Shown here piece by piece: positions 1 through 11,721 of a DNA stretch of 64,000 nt. Position 1 is the stretch's first letter; each line of letters opens with the position of its first letter. Made by a program: the position numbers and the translations under genes. The notes under the pieces are model-generated. The model saw only the letters and a list, made by a program, of their open reading frames with translations, ran no database searches and had not been told where the DNA came from. This DNA comes from Rhodeus uyekii (taxonomy: Eukaryota > Chordata > Actinopteri > Cypriniformes > Acheilognathidae): positions 262,501 to 326,500 of the forward strand of contig JAWRVZ010000139.1 of assembly GCA_037043235.1 (NCBI GenBank), written 5' to 3'.

Positions 1-279
1 TTTTTATAGAAATTAATAAAGAAAAATGTATAAAATGAATATTATTGTAACGTTGTGCTAAGGACAATTTTTAAGAAGATGACCCGAAAAACCAAAAAAA
101 AATAAACATGTTCGACTACAACGACTACATTCAATTTTGTGTAAATTTTTTTATATGCATTACAGACTGTGGTTGAAATGTAAATTCATAGAGGTTGATT
201 TTTTAAAAATTGGGATAGTCAAAAGTGCCCGTAGTTGCAGAAACACCCATAATGTCCTAAACTCACACTCTTTATCTCA
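1..279. other. 5' flank or intron upstream of the first steap3 coding exon
   Basis: AT-rich sequence with no recognisable coding segment. It ends in a splice acceptor (tttatctcag, AG at 279-280), so an upstream non-coding 5' UTR exon of steap3 probably lies outside the window. Confidence 0.5.
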
Positions 280-287
280 GGTTCATT

Positions 288-3200
288 ATGGCAGAAGATA
301 TGACAACTCCTTTGCTCTCAGACTCTGAAGATCCTGCTGATGTGTGTCCAGCCAGCTCTACGGTGGCCATTCTCGGCTCTGGAGACTTTTCTCGCTCGCT
401 GGCTGTGCGGCTGGTGGCTTGTGGTGTTCGAGTGGTGGTTGGGAGCCGGTGTGTGAACCGTATTCCATCAGGACTGTTCCCTGATGCAGTGGAGTTGAGG
501 AACCAGGAGGGGGCAGCATCACAAGCAGGGTGTCTGGTGTTTGTGGCCCTGTTCCCCGAGCATTACCGCTCCTTGCTGGGCCTACAGTCTACTCTTGCAG
601 GGAAGGTGCTTGTGGATGTAAGTAACGCAGCAGAGATGAATATCCACGGGCCTTCCAATGCGGAGCGACTAGCTGAGATGTTTCCAGACAGTCTGGTGGT
701 CAAAGGGTTTAACACGGTTTCAGCCTGGGAGCTGCAGACTGCGGCTCATGATGGAAGCAGACAGGTCTGTTGTTGTGCTCTCTGTATTTGTTGAAACGTC
801 TGCAGCGTTATTTGAACTCTATACCTGTCTATTACAGATCCTGATCTGCAGTAACAGTACAGAGGGGAAGAGGAAAGTTGTGGAGTTGGCTCGGCAGATG
901 GGGTTCCACCCGGTGGATATGGGCGGCTTGACTGCTGCTCGAGAAATTGAGGTAGCACCATTGCGCCTATTCCCATCTTGGAGTGGCTCAATCGTTGTCA
1001 CCGTCCTCCTCTTTCTCTTCTTCTATGGCTATGGTTTTCTGCGAGGAATTCTGCTGCCATTTCTTGCACAAGGACACAATGCTTTCTATCGCCTCGCCCT
1101 CGAACTGGTGAACGAGAGCCTGCCGGCTGTAGCCTTGGTGACCCTGGCACTCGTATACTTCCCAGGCTTGTTTGCTGCGTGGTTGCAGCTCTGGAGGGGC
1201 ACCAAATACAAGCGTTTCCCATCCTGGTTGGACACCTGGTTGCAGCGGAGGAAACAACTGGGCTTGTTGAGCTTCATGTGTGCAGCGTTGCATGGCGTCT
1301 ACAGCCTTTGCCATCCACTGCGCAGAATTACACTCTACAGGCTTGTCAACACTGCCTACAGACAGGTGGATGACCAATAAACAGCCTGACTATAAACATC
1401 TTGAGATGTTTACCATGTCGTTTGAAGTGCCTAATAAAATGCTGTGTTTTTTCTGAACATATTAGGTTAAAGCAGGTATAGAGGAGCCTTGGGATGAGTT
1501 GGGAGTTTGGCGATCTGAGCTGTATCTTTCTTGTGGAGTGTTAGGTCTGGGCGTCCTCTCTTTACTGGCCATCACTTCCCTGCCTTCAGTGGGAAACACC
1601 CTCAACTGGAGAGAGTTTACGTTTGTACAGGTGAGCCCATGCATGCCATAAAAGTGTCTCCCATTCACATTCTGGATCACTCCCTTATCTGACCCATCCA
1701 TTGCAGGTCTTGTATTGCATTCAATAAACACATTGATATTCTAATCAGTTCTTGCTTTCCCTGGGAATTGAACCCATGACCGTGGCGGTGTAAGCACCGC
1801 ACTCTACTGTTTTATATGAGCTGGACTGGCTAACCTTGGACCAGGGGGTTGGCAAACCTGCCTCTGGTTCTGGTGGCTATCATCGGGCCAAGTTTATCTC
1901 CAACCTTAATCACACCTGAACCAGCTAAACAGGGTGTTTCTTTAAAGTCTAGTTGGAGCAGGGTTGGAAGTGAAGTCTGCAGGAAGGTAGTGCACCAGGA
2001 TTGGATACCCGTGCCTTGGCATAAACCCTCTGCGAATGTACAAATGTTCTAAAAATAGTCTCCAATAAAAGTCTCTTCACACAAGACCTTTAATCCTACT
2101 CATGGAGACCCACTGTTCTGCAGAGATAATATCTATACCCTCTCAAGCACTTCAGCCTGTAATACTGAAGACTTTGATTAGCTGGTAACAGGACAGGATA
2201 GTGGGGCTCTTTCTCAATTTTAAGAATACCTTGAATGAACAAACTCAACGACACGTAATGTATCTTTGGGAGAATTATGATGTGTTCTTGTTGCTTAAAG
2301 GTATGGTTCACCCAAAGATAAATATTGTATTATCCCATAATTTACTCACCCTCAAGCCATCCCAGGTGCTTGACTTTCTTCTTTCACCCAAACACGATCA
2401 GTTTTATTAAAAATATCCTAGGCTCTTCCAAGCTTTACAATGGGAGGGAATGGTACCTTAGATTTCAAATCCCAAAAATGCACATCCAGCCATCGTAAAA
2501 GTAGTCCATACAGTTTAATTAATAAAGGCCTTCTGAAGTGAAGCCACGCGTTAGAAGAAAAATATGAATATTACTTTATAACTTTATAAAGTATAATCAC
2601 TGGCTTCTGGTAACAGCCGTAAAAGTCTTACGCTACTCCTACATCAGGTCAGAGGTCACTCTTCCACCAGAACTACTCACATACAGCCGTACATTTACTT
2701 TGAGTATGTGTATAAATGAGTGTGTATGTAAAATATTTCCTATGCTCTGCCAATGTTCTTTTAAACCTAGGTCTCTAGGAACAGGGTTGAACATTTCCCA
2801 GTGATATGAAGCAAGAGTAATGGTGATATTTTGGTTGTTACTGGCCTAGTTGAAACCTAGTGCCTAAACTTCCAAACTACATGCTGTACGATCTGTCGCA
2901 CTGCACGTTGATGTTAGTTACACCTCGCTAGTTATGGCGCATTCATTTATTAACAGTTGACTTTTAGGCTAGTTAGTAAACATGAAAATGTTGCTCTGGG
3001 TGAAAAGCATAAAAAAGAACTCCAGATATTGTGACGTGATTTCATATGTACATAACTTTGGTAATGTCTTTGATTAGCAAACAAATGAACATTAAAACCA
3101 CAAGCACAATCACAACTTTTTAACATTTACTACGTTTTAATAAACCTCTCTCTCTTCTTCCTTCAGTCAGGTTTGGGCTACGTTGCTCTGACTCTGTCCA

Positions 3201-3439
3201 TCATGCACACGCTCTTCTTTGGCTGGGATTTTGCTTTCCACATTGAAGCATATCCGTTCTATATGCCACCCAGTTACATATTGGCTGTGGTTCTGCCCAG
3301 CATCGTCCTGGTGTGCCGTTGCTTTCTGCTGCTACCATGCATCTCCACCAGACTGGCACGAATCCGCTGCGGATGGGAGAGCAAACACAACTGTCCGGTC
3401 TTGCAGAACCACCAGGTGGTGGCTAATGGACTACCATAG
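288..3439 (+). CDS. steap3: STEAP3-like metalloreductase, 4 coding exons, 480 aa
   Basis: Exons 288-764, 838-1365, 1466-1630 and 3167-3439, all in phase 0 with GT/AG borders. STEAP proteins are six-pass endosomal and plasma-membrane flavo-haem enzymes that pass electrons from NADPH to Fe3+ or Cu2+; STEAP3 is the transferrin-cycle ferrireductase. Seen here: an N-terminal F420H2:NADP+-oxidoreductase-like domain (residues 25-195) with the nucleotide-binding glycine loop GSGDFSRS at 30-37, then membrane segments from about residue 208. Candidate axial haem histidines are H311 (in LHGVYSLCHP) and H404 (in SIMHTLFFGW). The C-terminal LPCISTRLARIRCGWE motif is typical of the family. Length matches human STEAP3 (488 aa). 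Exon 3 must start at 1466: the nearer AGs give a stop at once. STEAP4 or STEAP2 are alternatives by sequence alone; the C2orf76-dbi-tmem37-sctr neighbourhood favours STEAP3. The coding ATG lies 7 nt after an acceptor. Confidence 0.93.
1433..1438 (+). promoter_or_regulatory. Intronic AATAAA poly(A) signal after steap3 exon 2
   Basis: If exon 2 is not spliced, translation runs four more codons to a TAA at 1378-1380, and an AATAAA follows 53 bp later. This could terminate a short isoform. It is a sequence match only. Confidence 0.3.
1712..1812 (-). repeat. tRNA-derived SINE fragment
   Basis: On the minus strand it has a pol III B-box-like GGTTCAATTCCC preceded by a tRNA-like arm (ggtgcttacaccgccacgg). 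It belongs to the same family as copies near 12.15, 13.93, 20.10, 30.88 and 57.04 kb. The tail with 'gtcgctttggataaaagcgtctgcc' found in fuller copies is missing. Confidence 0.65.
2297..2690 (+). repeat. Fish interspersed repeat, 'ggttcacccaaa' family
   Basis: Lies in steap3 intron 3. It starts with aaaggtatggttcaccca and continues with ctcaccctcaagccatccca, the hallmark of a very common non-autonomous repeat in cyprinid genomes. Shorter fragments of the family occur at about 31571-31608 and 60585-60700. Exact ends are uncertain. Confidence 0.5.
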
Positions 3440-3865
3440 GACGACTTTTATAAGAACAGATATACAGTTTAAATATGCAGGTTAAAAAAATTCAAGGGCT
3501 AAATATAAAGTGTAAAATGTTTATAGTATTTTGGGACGGGTCAAATCTCAGACTAGTTTAAGTCAGCCTTACCTGAAAGTCAGCCAAAGATATTCTAGCC
3601 TTCAATTACTCCTGACTCAGTTTTTCCAACTGACTCAATCATTCTTGGCACTGAACGGACTTAACATGTGACTTAACATAACTTAACCTTATATTGTTAC
3701 CATATCCCGATACATCAGCTGATCTTCCTTTGGGCCAGTTCCCGTGTAAACGCAATTTGAAAACTCAAGCACTTATCGTGACAAACATTGTATTGCATTT
3801 ATGTAAACTGTTGTAAACAAAGCCAGAGTGAAATTAGTATGTAATGAAATGTAAAAAAATATATA
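3440..3865 (+). other. Probable steap3 3' UTR and flank
   Basis: AT-rich sequence after the stop codon with no further reading frame. No canonical AATAAA was found before the pogo-like element that begins near 3872, so the 3' end is unresolved. Confidence 0.4.
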
Positions 3866-3871
3866 GAGCTC

Positions 3872-4660
3872 GGTTAACTCGCCAACCCTGTTATGTCGAT
3901 GTTTTTGAAGTGGAACCGCCAAACTCCCTATTTTTCTTATCAGTAATGTCGATTATTTTATGTCGCCAAACCCTGATATCTCGAGCACAAAAGAGGGACA
4001 AAGTCGCCGCTTAACATCAGTTATCTGGATCCCCGTGACTAATGATCGTACCGAGTTCCCTGCGCATGCGCTGAGTTTGCGTTGCACGAGCATCACGGTC
4101 CGTACGGTCGCTCACTCCAATGACGCTTCACTCACTCTTGCGGTCAGTGCCGTACAGCCGCAGAACAACTCGCGCAAAAATCAAGCGTTGCAGATGCTGT
4201 CTTAGAGGAGGCGCAGGAGTTCACCATCACTGTCCAGGAATTCCCAAATACATTGACATCGACAAAGACGACGTTACTGATAGAAGCATTTGTTTTCAAG
4301 CAGAACGTTAAAGGCAAAAAGCAACAAAGCATTTTAGAGTTTGTAAAGAAACCATAGTAATCGCGTGTGCAATACTATCAGAACTGTGTCTGAGCGAAAT
4401 TACTGTCATGAGCGAATGTGTTTATGTGTGTGTGACTGTTTACGCTGTGAGCGATCATTGTGTTTGCAATGTTGGAGAATATAGTTAAAGGTTTGTATCG
4501 AGAATCAAAGGTGTTTTTATTGTATACTGGTAAATCTCTGCTGTTAGTTGGTGCACATATGCCTTTTGTGGTTAGCAAACATATACAGTGTATGCACATT
4601 TTTATAGCATGCCGATCGCTTCATCAAACAAATCGCCATATTGGCTTTTGGTTTTCTTTG
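3872..4660 (+). mobile_element. Non-autonomous pogo/Tigger-like element, copy A
   Basis: Begins with ggttaactcgccaaccctgttatgtcgatg and shares its whole body with copies B (18577-19396) and C (21993-23156), which are inverted relative to it. Position 4200-4350 corresponds to a transposase C-terminal coding remnant that is better preserved in copy C (acidic segment, then ...QSILEFVKK and stop). The far terminal inverted repeat is lost near 4660. The superfamily is inferred from the tatgtcgac/cagtggaaccc-type termini and TA flank of copy C. Confidence 0.6.
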
Positions 4661-4740
4661 GTTTTCTGATTGACTGTAGTCATTATGGATATTGTATTGG
4701 AAATAAGCTTTGAATCGAACTTTCAATCAACAATTTTTTT

Positions 4741-5058
4741 TTTTTTGGTGCACAAACCAAGTTTATTAAACAATAACAGCAAAAACTTTAAATTCTCTTA
4801 ATTTAAATGAAACAAAATGTATAGTATCTGATTGGTCTTAACTGAAAAAACTATTTATTCATAAGCATTTTTAACTATGAAAATAATTATTCTTCATCAA
4901 CAACAAAAAAACATCACTTGTATACCTGAATCCGTGCAGACAACATTAGACGGGTAAGACTACAATATAAAAAGTAAAGCTATAGATTAAATTAAAATAG
5001 ATGTTTGAATCCCACTTAGAGATCGTCTCAGCAGAAAAGCAGCGCCTCCTGATTGCCA
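4741..5058 (-). other. 3' UTR of the C2orf76 homologue, with candidate poly(A) signals
   Basis: Downstream of the stop codon on the minus strand. AATAAA hexamers (read as tttatt) occur at 4854-4859 and 4762-4767, the latter just before a poly-A/T stretch. Confidence 0.45.
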
Positions 5059-7957
5059 TCACCATTCTGTCTGAGGATTGGCCTTGAACTTTTCATAGTC
5101 TGCCATTCTGAAGAAGGCAAGCTCTGTCTCATTGGCTGTGAAGAGAGGAAGAGTTTCAGCAGGTACACAAATGACCAGAAGTGGACAAGTTTAGTTTTGC
5201 ATATTTTTATATATAAACCAGGGAAATTACATAAAATCCATATTCTGCAATAGTAATAAACAACCCAATTTAACATCTGCGTTCATACGGTATATGGCCG
5301 TCATACACTAATGTTCATTGCATTTAGTTGATCTGCCATCGCCAAAACAAACCCTCTAAATATTGCTTTTACATACCAACACCACACGCTCGTAACCTGC
5401 AGCCGTCGCGCAGAATCAACTTGTCATCATCCTCTAAGCTCATTACAAGCTCATTAGTCTGAAATCATAATCATATTGTCATTAATATTTATCATAATAG
5501 GTTATACAAGTGACATTTTCCAAATGAATCATTCATTCAAACTGATTTCTTTACATTTTAGATAAACTCAGCAATCAACACTGTGAAGTCAGAAAAATTA
5601 ATTTTTGAAATCAAAGTTTAATGAACCTTTACAAAAAATAAATAAACACTTATACATGTGGATTTTGTTGAATATCCTTATTTAAGTTTAGAGACCTTAG
5701 AAATGTGCTTATCAAATATGATCCAGTGGGTTTCATGTTCTATTTTCCCCATTTATATCGTGGAACAGCTGGAAATGTCTGTCTGATTAATTAGAAACCA
5801 TCTAATGGTGATGATGAATAGCTGTACGAACAACCTGTATAACCTAATATAAATCTGATTTCAGATTACACTCGTCTTGTCTCCACCTCCTGGCGTAACA
5901 ATGTCATTGATGTAATCAATATTTGAAGCATAGAGTTACTTTCAAAAGGTGATTTTCTCTATTTTCTATCTCTGCCTTAGACATCAGTGTCTATACCCTG
6001 ACTAAAGCTTTATTCCAGTACTTCTGTGATAATATGAACATTTATAGGACAGAACTAACGATACTGTGGTTGAAAAGACAAGCTGTTATCGTCACGGAAC
6101 ATAACTGCCTTCACACAGATCTGAACACATGCTGATATTTAAGAATGAGATCCAGGTGTATGAATCGAGACGTGATCTCTTAACAACTAACGACTGCTCA
6201 ACGTCACAGGGTTGAAGAACTCGTTCAAGCACAGCACCTTTTCTCCAACGGTAATCAAAACCCTGATACACGTACATCTCAGAGACGTCTATTTAATGTG
6301 CGTTTACATCTGGAAGATGTATTTTTAGAGAGTTTGCTCATCTGCAATATGTCTCTAAGACGTTTGATTGACTTTACGATGTTTATGATTCAGAATGATG
6401 TAAAACTGACATCTTCAGGACATTTCTCAGATGTTTGTACACAGCAGATCTTTAACAGACGTCTTAAAGATGTTTCTCAGTTGTTTGTACACAGCAGATC
6501 TATAACAGACGTTTTAAAGATGTTTCTCAGATGTCTGTACACAGCAGATCTTTAACAGACGTTTTAAAGACGTTTCTCAGATGTCTGTACACAGCAAATC
6601 TTAAAGATGCAGATCTTCACAGCAGATCTTTAACAGACGTCGTAAAGATGTTTCTCAGATGTTTGTACACAGCAGATCTTTAACAGACGTTTTAAAGACG
6701 TTTCTCAGATGTCTGTACACAGCAAATCTTTAACAGACGTCTTAAAGATGTTTCTCAGCTGTTTGTACACAGCAGATCTTTAACAGACGTTTTAAAGACG
6801 TTTCTCAGATGTTTGTACACAGCAGATCTTTAACAGACGTTTTAAAGACGTTTCTCAGATGTTTGTACACAGCAGATCTTTAACAGACGTCTTAAAGATG
6901 TTTCTCAGCTGTTTGTACACAGCAGATCTTTAACAGACGTTTTAAAGACGTTTCTCAGATGTTTGTACACAGCAGATCTTTAACAGACGTTTTAAAGACG
7001 TTTCTCAGATGTTTGTACACAGCAGATCTTTAACAGACGTTTTAAAGACGTTTCTCAGATGTCTGTACACAGCAAATCTTTAACAGACGTCTTAAAGATG
7101 TTTCTCAGCTGTTTGTACACAGCAGATCTTTAACAGACGTTTTAAAGACGTTTCTCAGATGTTTGTACACAGCAGATCTTTAACAGACGTTTTAAAGACG
7201 TTTCTCAGATGTTTGTACACAGCAGATCTTTAACAGACATTTTAAAGACGTTTCTCAGATGTCTGTACACAGCAGATCTTTAACAGACGTCGTAAAGACG
7301 TTTCTCAGATGTTTGTACACAGCAGATCTATAACAGACGTCGTAAAGACGTTTCTCAGATGTTTGTACACAGCAGATCTTTAACAGACGTTTTAAAGACG
7401 TTTCTCAGATGTCTGTACACAGCAGATCTTTAACAGACGTTGTAAAGACGTTTCTCGGATGTTTGTACACAGCATATCTTTAACAGACGTTTTAAAGACG
7501 TTTCTCAGATGTTTGTACACAACAGATATTTAACAGACATCTTAAAGTTACCTTTGCTCCATGTGCTTGATGTATGATTTTCATGGTGTCTGCAAAAATA
7601 CAACAACACGATGTTAAAGCAATAACTCATTGTAACAGTGGGTGGTGTTCGCCTATAGTACATGCAGACTTACCATAGTCAAACTTCTTAAAGGGTGGAG
7701 GTAATCCAGCTCTGGTAGAAACCTCTTCAAAGAGAAAAGGGCTTGTTACTCATTATTTGTCACTTATCGGACTTACTTAATATACTGAGTCATGCGAGTT
7801 CTGTCAAGCCGTTCTCATCGTGTCTACCTTGCTTAACAAATGTAATAAACTCCTCCACCGTCTGATCTAAATGAACGTCTTTGAAAACCATTGGTTTAAA
7901 GTTGCGATGCTCGAAAGACCGAACCAGCCGCACCGTCAGAACCGCCGGGTCGCACAT
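5059..7957 (-). CDS. c2orf76: UPF0538 protein, C2orf76 homologue, 5 exons, 125 aa
   Basis: Exons in transcription order: 7957-7828, 7724-7674, 7589-7552, 5458-5377, 5135-5059; all have GT/AG borders and consistent phases. The protein starts MCDPAVLTVRLVRSFEHRNF, where RSFEHRNFKP is the hallmark of this small eukaryotic family. It then has a Leu/Pro-rich segment (GLPPPFKKFDY), an acidic SLEDDDKLIL stretch, and ends ADYEKFKANPQTEW. Its 125 residues match the human protein (126 aa). The fold looks ubiquitin-like (beta strand start, LDQTVEEF helix), but this is inference and no function is established. It lies tail to tail with steap3 and head to head with dbi, as I recall for human 2q14.2. The third intron contains the 50-bp minisatellite. 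Confidence 0.92.
6424..7546. repeat. 50-bp minisatellite, about 22 units
   Basis: Unit gtttgtacacagcagatctt + taacagacgttttaaagacg + tttctcagat, with little variation between copies except one shortened unit near 6600. It fills half of intron 3 of the C2orf76 homologue and stops only a few bases from the splice donor of exon 3 (exon edge 7552). Confidence 0.95.
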
Positions 7958-8300
7958 CCTTACAGCAGTTAGGTTTGTTTACAAACCTCGTAAACAAGGT
8001 GTTTACCTTGTTTGTTACACCTGCAAACAAACGTGTGAGCAGTGACAGATCACAGAAGAGACGTGAGACCTGAACGTACGTCTTTATTTCACACTAAAGA
8101 CTTTAAACAAAGCGTTTATTTCCAGCACGTTCTGAGACGTGAAATTCTAGACCAGATTAGCCGCCCCATGATGCATCGATCAGGCAACAGCAGGACCAGA
8201 CAAGAGCAGCAGAACCGCGGAGAAATCGATGAGAAATCAGCACGTGACTCATTCGATTGGGAAAATAGGCGGTAAAGAAAAATAAATGTCTCCACAATGT
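7958..8300 (-). promoter_or_regulatory. Probable promoter/5' UTR of the C2orf76 homologue
   Basis: Sequence upstream of the start codon contains an E-box of USF/CLEAR type (cacgtgac, 8241-8248) and a CCAAT box (8255-8260, read as attgg), and is richer in CpG than its surroundings. No TATA box is obvious. Confidence 0.4.
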
Positions 8301-8799
8301 GACCCGGTATATTTGTATATCCCATGGCTTGTTTTATGATTAGCCTATTGTTTTAATTTTCAGAAACACTTAGGAGTATGCATTTGTATTTATTCTTGTC
8401 AAAAATAAATTAATAAAAACAATTAAATAAACATGAAATTCATGACCTTGGGGAACATGGTTTAGCATATGTTCTTGCACATGATTCTGAGGCTAGCTTA
8501 TCGATATAGTTTATTAATTTATTAATTAAAATTAATTCTACTATTATTTAATTATGAATTATACAACATTTATCCTCTGTTACTTTCCCAGTGGAAAAAT
8601 GTGGGGAATCGTTTAAACTTTAATGATTTAGATTCTGCTTATAGATTTCTAATTTTGATTCCAATAAGGTAAAACTAAAACATAGACATCATTCACATGT
8701 ATTCTAAATCTTAAAAAATTTGGGGCTGAACAGCATGAATAGAAATCCACAGGCTAAAGACTATAAAAACTATACTGTGTTTATGTATTGTTGTTTGCT

Positions 8800-8924
8800 A
8801 TGTAAACTCATGTTGTGTTGTATATGTGCACTGGAAGCTTCAGCACCAAGACAAATTCCTTGTGTGTGCAAGCACACTTGGCAATAAAGCTTCTTCTGAT
8901 TCTGATTCTGATTCTGATTCTGAA
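8800..8924 (+). repeat. 3' tail of a fish non-LTR retrotransposon
   Basis: Contains ttccttgtgtgtgcaagcac, then acttggcaataaagcttctt, and ends in a (ctgatt)n tail of about four units, as left by truncated LINE insertions. The clade cannot be named from this fragment. Confidence 0.5.
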
Positions 8925-9359
8925 AAACACCACAGCAAAAACAACTAATAGCTACACACTTCAAGCATTATTAAAGACACGTAAAAAAATATAAAAAAAC
9001 TAGCAATTGCACAAACAAAAAAAACTGCACAAAGACATGATTGAAATGAACAGTTTTAAGCAATAATCCAGGATTGGAATCGATTTTTTTTTTCCAAGGA
9101 CTGACAGAAAGTAGCCAGTAAACCAGATCGGATCTGTTTCAAACAGATTTTGTGAATAATATATTTGGTGTATATCAATGTAATTGACTCTGCTTTAAAA
9201 CTATGCAAAACCTCCTGTAGAATTATTGCATATGAAGATAATAATGCATCACGTGCACTGCATGAACAAAACCAGCACAACTTTATATTTTCATATTTGT
9301 GGTTTGAACTGTAGAAATACATGAAAATAGGGCTTTGCAGGAAACAATGCAAAACAATG

Positions 9360-9592
<233 letters not shown>

Positions 9593-9626
9593 TGTGTCTG
9601 AGAGAGAGAAAGAGAGAGAGAGAGAG

Positions 9627-9660
9627 TCCTCTCGAACCGCTACGTCGCATTTGTTCACAC
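9627..9660. repeat. 34-bp direct repeat, upstream copy
   Basis: Identical to 12012-12045: tcctctcgaaccgctacgtc followed by gcatttgttcacac. The copies are 2.35 kb apart and flank the LINE, the microsatellites and dbi exon 1. Confidence 0.9.
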
Positions 9661-9769
9661 TGTGTGTGTGTGAGTTTGAGAGAGAATGTGGATGTACACA
9701 TGAACACAAATATGTTCCTTTCTAGAAAGAAAGACTGTATCATAGTACTGAGACTGCTCGTGGTTGTAT

Positions 9770-11115
9770 ATCTCTGTTAGTGTTACTGGATCTTAGTGCT
9801 GCATTTGATACAATCGACAACAAAATCCTTCTAAATAGACTTGAAAACTATGTTGGCATTAGTGGAGTTGCATTAGCCTGTTTCAAATCGTACTTATCTG
9901 ACCGTTATCAGTTTGTAGCAGTAAATGAGGAGATGTCATATCAATCACAAGTTCAGTATGGAGTTCCTCAAGGTTCAGTACTAGGACCATTGCTTTTCAC
10001 CCTGTACATGCTTCCTTTGGGTGCAGTTATTAGAAAGCAAGGCATTAGCTTTCACTGTTTCACTTTCACTTTCACTTCTCATCCTGATGAAATGTACCAA
10101 TTCACTAAATTAACAGAATGCATAACTGATATAAAAAAATTGGATGACTAATACCTTTCTACTGCTTAATTCTGAAAAAAAAAACAGAGATTCAAATTAT
10201 TATTATCTAGACTACTGCCTAACACTCGATGGCTGCACTTTCAAGTCTTCGTCGTCAGTTAGAAACCTGGGTGTGCTCTTTGATACCAATCTTTCATTTG
10301 AAATCCACGCTTCTAGCATCTGTAAAACGGCATTCTTCCATCTTAAAAAATATATCTAAAATGCGACATATGCTCTCAAAGACAAATGCGGAAAAGTTAG
10401 TTCATGCGTTCATGAGTTCATGAGTTCAAGGCTAGATTATTGTAATGCTTTACTAGGTGGTTGCCCTGCACGCTTAATAAACAAATTCCAGCTGGTCCAA
10501 AATGCAGCAGCTCGAGTTCTTACTAGAACCAGGAAGTATGAGCATATTAGCCCAGTTCTGTCAAACCTGCACTGGCTTCCTATTAAACACCGAATACATT
10601 TTAAAATCTTGCTAATTACTTACAAAGCATTAAATGGTTTAGCTCCACAGTACTTGAACGATCTCTTAACACATTATAGTCCTTCACGTCTATTGCCATC
10701 CCAAAATACTGACCAGCTTATAATACCTAGAATATCAAAGTCAACTGCTGGCGGTCGATCCTTTTCCTATTTAGCTCCTAAACTTTGGAACAGTCTTCCT
10801 AATACAGTTCGGGAAGCAGACACACTCTGTCAGTTTAAATGTAGACTAAAAACACATCTCTTCAACCTGGCATACACATAACACATTATACATTCATTTT
10901 TAATCCAAATCATGTAAAATGATTGTTAGGCTGCATAATTTAGGTCAGCCGGAACCGGGAACATTCCCAAAACACCTGATGTATATTGGACTTGAATTGT
11001 TGTATAATAATCATGCACTGTTTGGCTGTTGGCCAGAGGAGAACTGGTCCCCCGACTGAGCCTGGTTTCTCCCAAGGTTTTTTCTCCATTCTGTTCTTTG
11101 TTCATTACGTCTCCT
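9770..11115 (+). mobile_element. 5'-truncated, broken L2-like LINE
   Basis: Encodes part of a reverse-transcriptase domain (LLDLSAAFDTID near 9783, GVPQGSVLGPLLF near 9958). The expected YADD catalytic box has been replaced by a Phe/Thr-rich low-complexity run (about 10050-10085). Frameshifts at about 10145 and 10420 separate the rest. The last segment (10420-10881) keeps the C-terminal region with SRLDYCN, NLHWLPI and APKLWNSLP motifs. The 3' UTR has the fish LINE motif agaggagaactggtcccccg. L2/CR1 clade by motif recognition; inactive. Confidence 0.85.
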
Positions 11116-11124
11116 GCTGGAGTT

Positions 11125-11271
11125 CTGGAGTGTGTGTGTATGTCAGAGAGGCTGAGTGAGTGTGTGTGTGTATGTGAGCGAGTGTGTGTGTGTGTAAGAG
11201 AGAGAAAGTGTGTGTGTATGTGAGAGAGAGAGAGAGTGTGAGTTTATGTGCGAGTGTGTGTAAGTATGTGA

Positions 11272-11302
<31 letters not shown>

Positions 11303-11319
11303 TGTGGCTTAATGTGCGA

Positions 11320-11354
<35 letters not shown>

Positions 11355-11367
11355 TGGCTTAATGTGC

Positions 11368-11428
<61 letters not shown>

Positions 11429-11478
11429 TGGCTTAATGTGCGAGTGTGTGTGTGTGTGAGAGAGAGAGAGAGGGAGAA
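11125..11478. repeat. Compound (GT)n/(GA)n tandem repeat
   Basis: Imperfect repeats of roughly 50 bp, each with the core ggcttaatgtgcgag followed by (tg)n and (ag)n. Four to five units. They end about 240 bp upstream of the dbi start codon. Confidence 0.85.
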
Positions 11479-11573
11479 GGTCATCTCAGTGTTTGCACTG
11501 CTACACACTCTCAATCTGGCATCCCTAGCGTGACCCCGTGGCCCAGTTAGAAGAACCTCCGATTCCGGTGATC

Positions 11574-11721
11574 TGATTGGCCAGTGAGCTCAGTACACTC
11601 TCCGGCAGCCAATGGCGTGAAGGGGGCGTGGTAAAGCAGCCCGAGCACCTTCGACGGAGAGCCGAAGTCGTTCACAGCAGGACTGAAGCACATCGCCTGA
11701 ACGGACGAAACATCTGCAACC
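11574..11721 (+). promoter_or_regulatory. dbi core promoter and 5' UTR
   Basis: CpG-containing, no TATA box. Two CCAAT boxes (attgg 11576-11580 on the minus strand; ccaat 11609-11613) and a GC/KLF box (agggggcgtgg 11621-11631) lie 90-150 bp before the ATG, in line with the housekeeping promoter of this gene in other vertebrates. Confidence 0.55.

Noticed and set aside
978..1380. Alternative frames over steap3 exon 2 on both strands
   Set aside because: They overlap the exon encoding the conserved STEAP membrane domain and have no family similarity.
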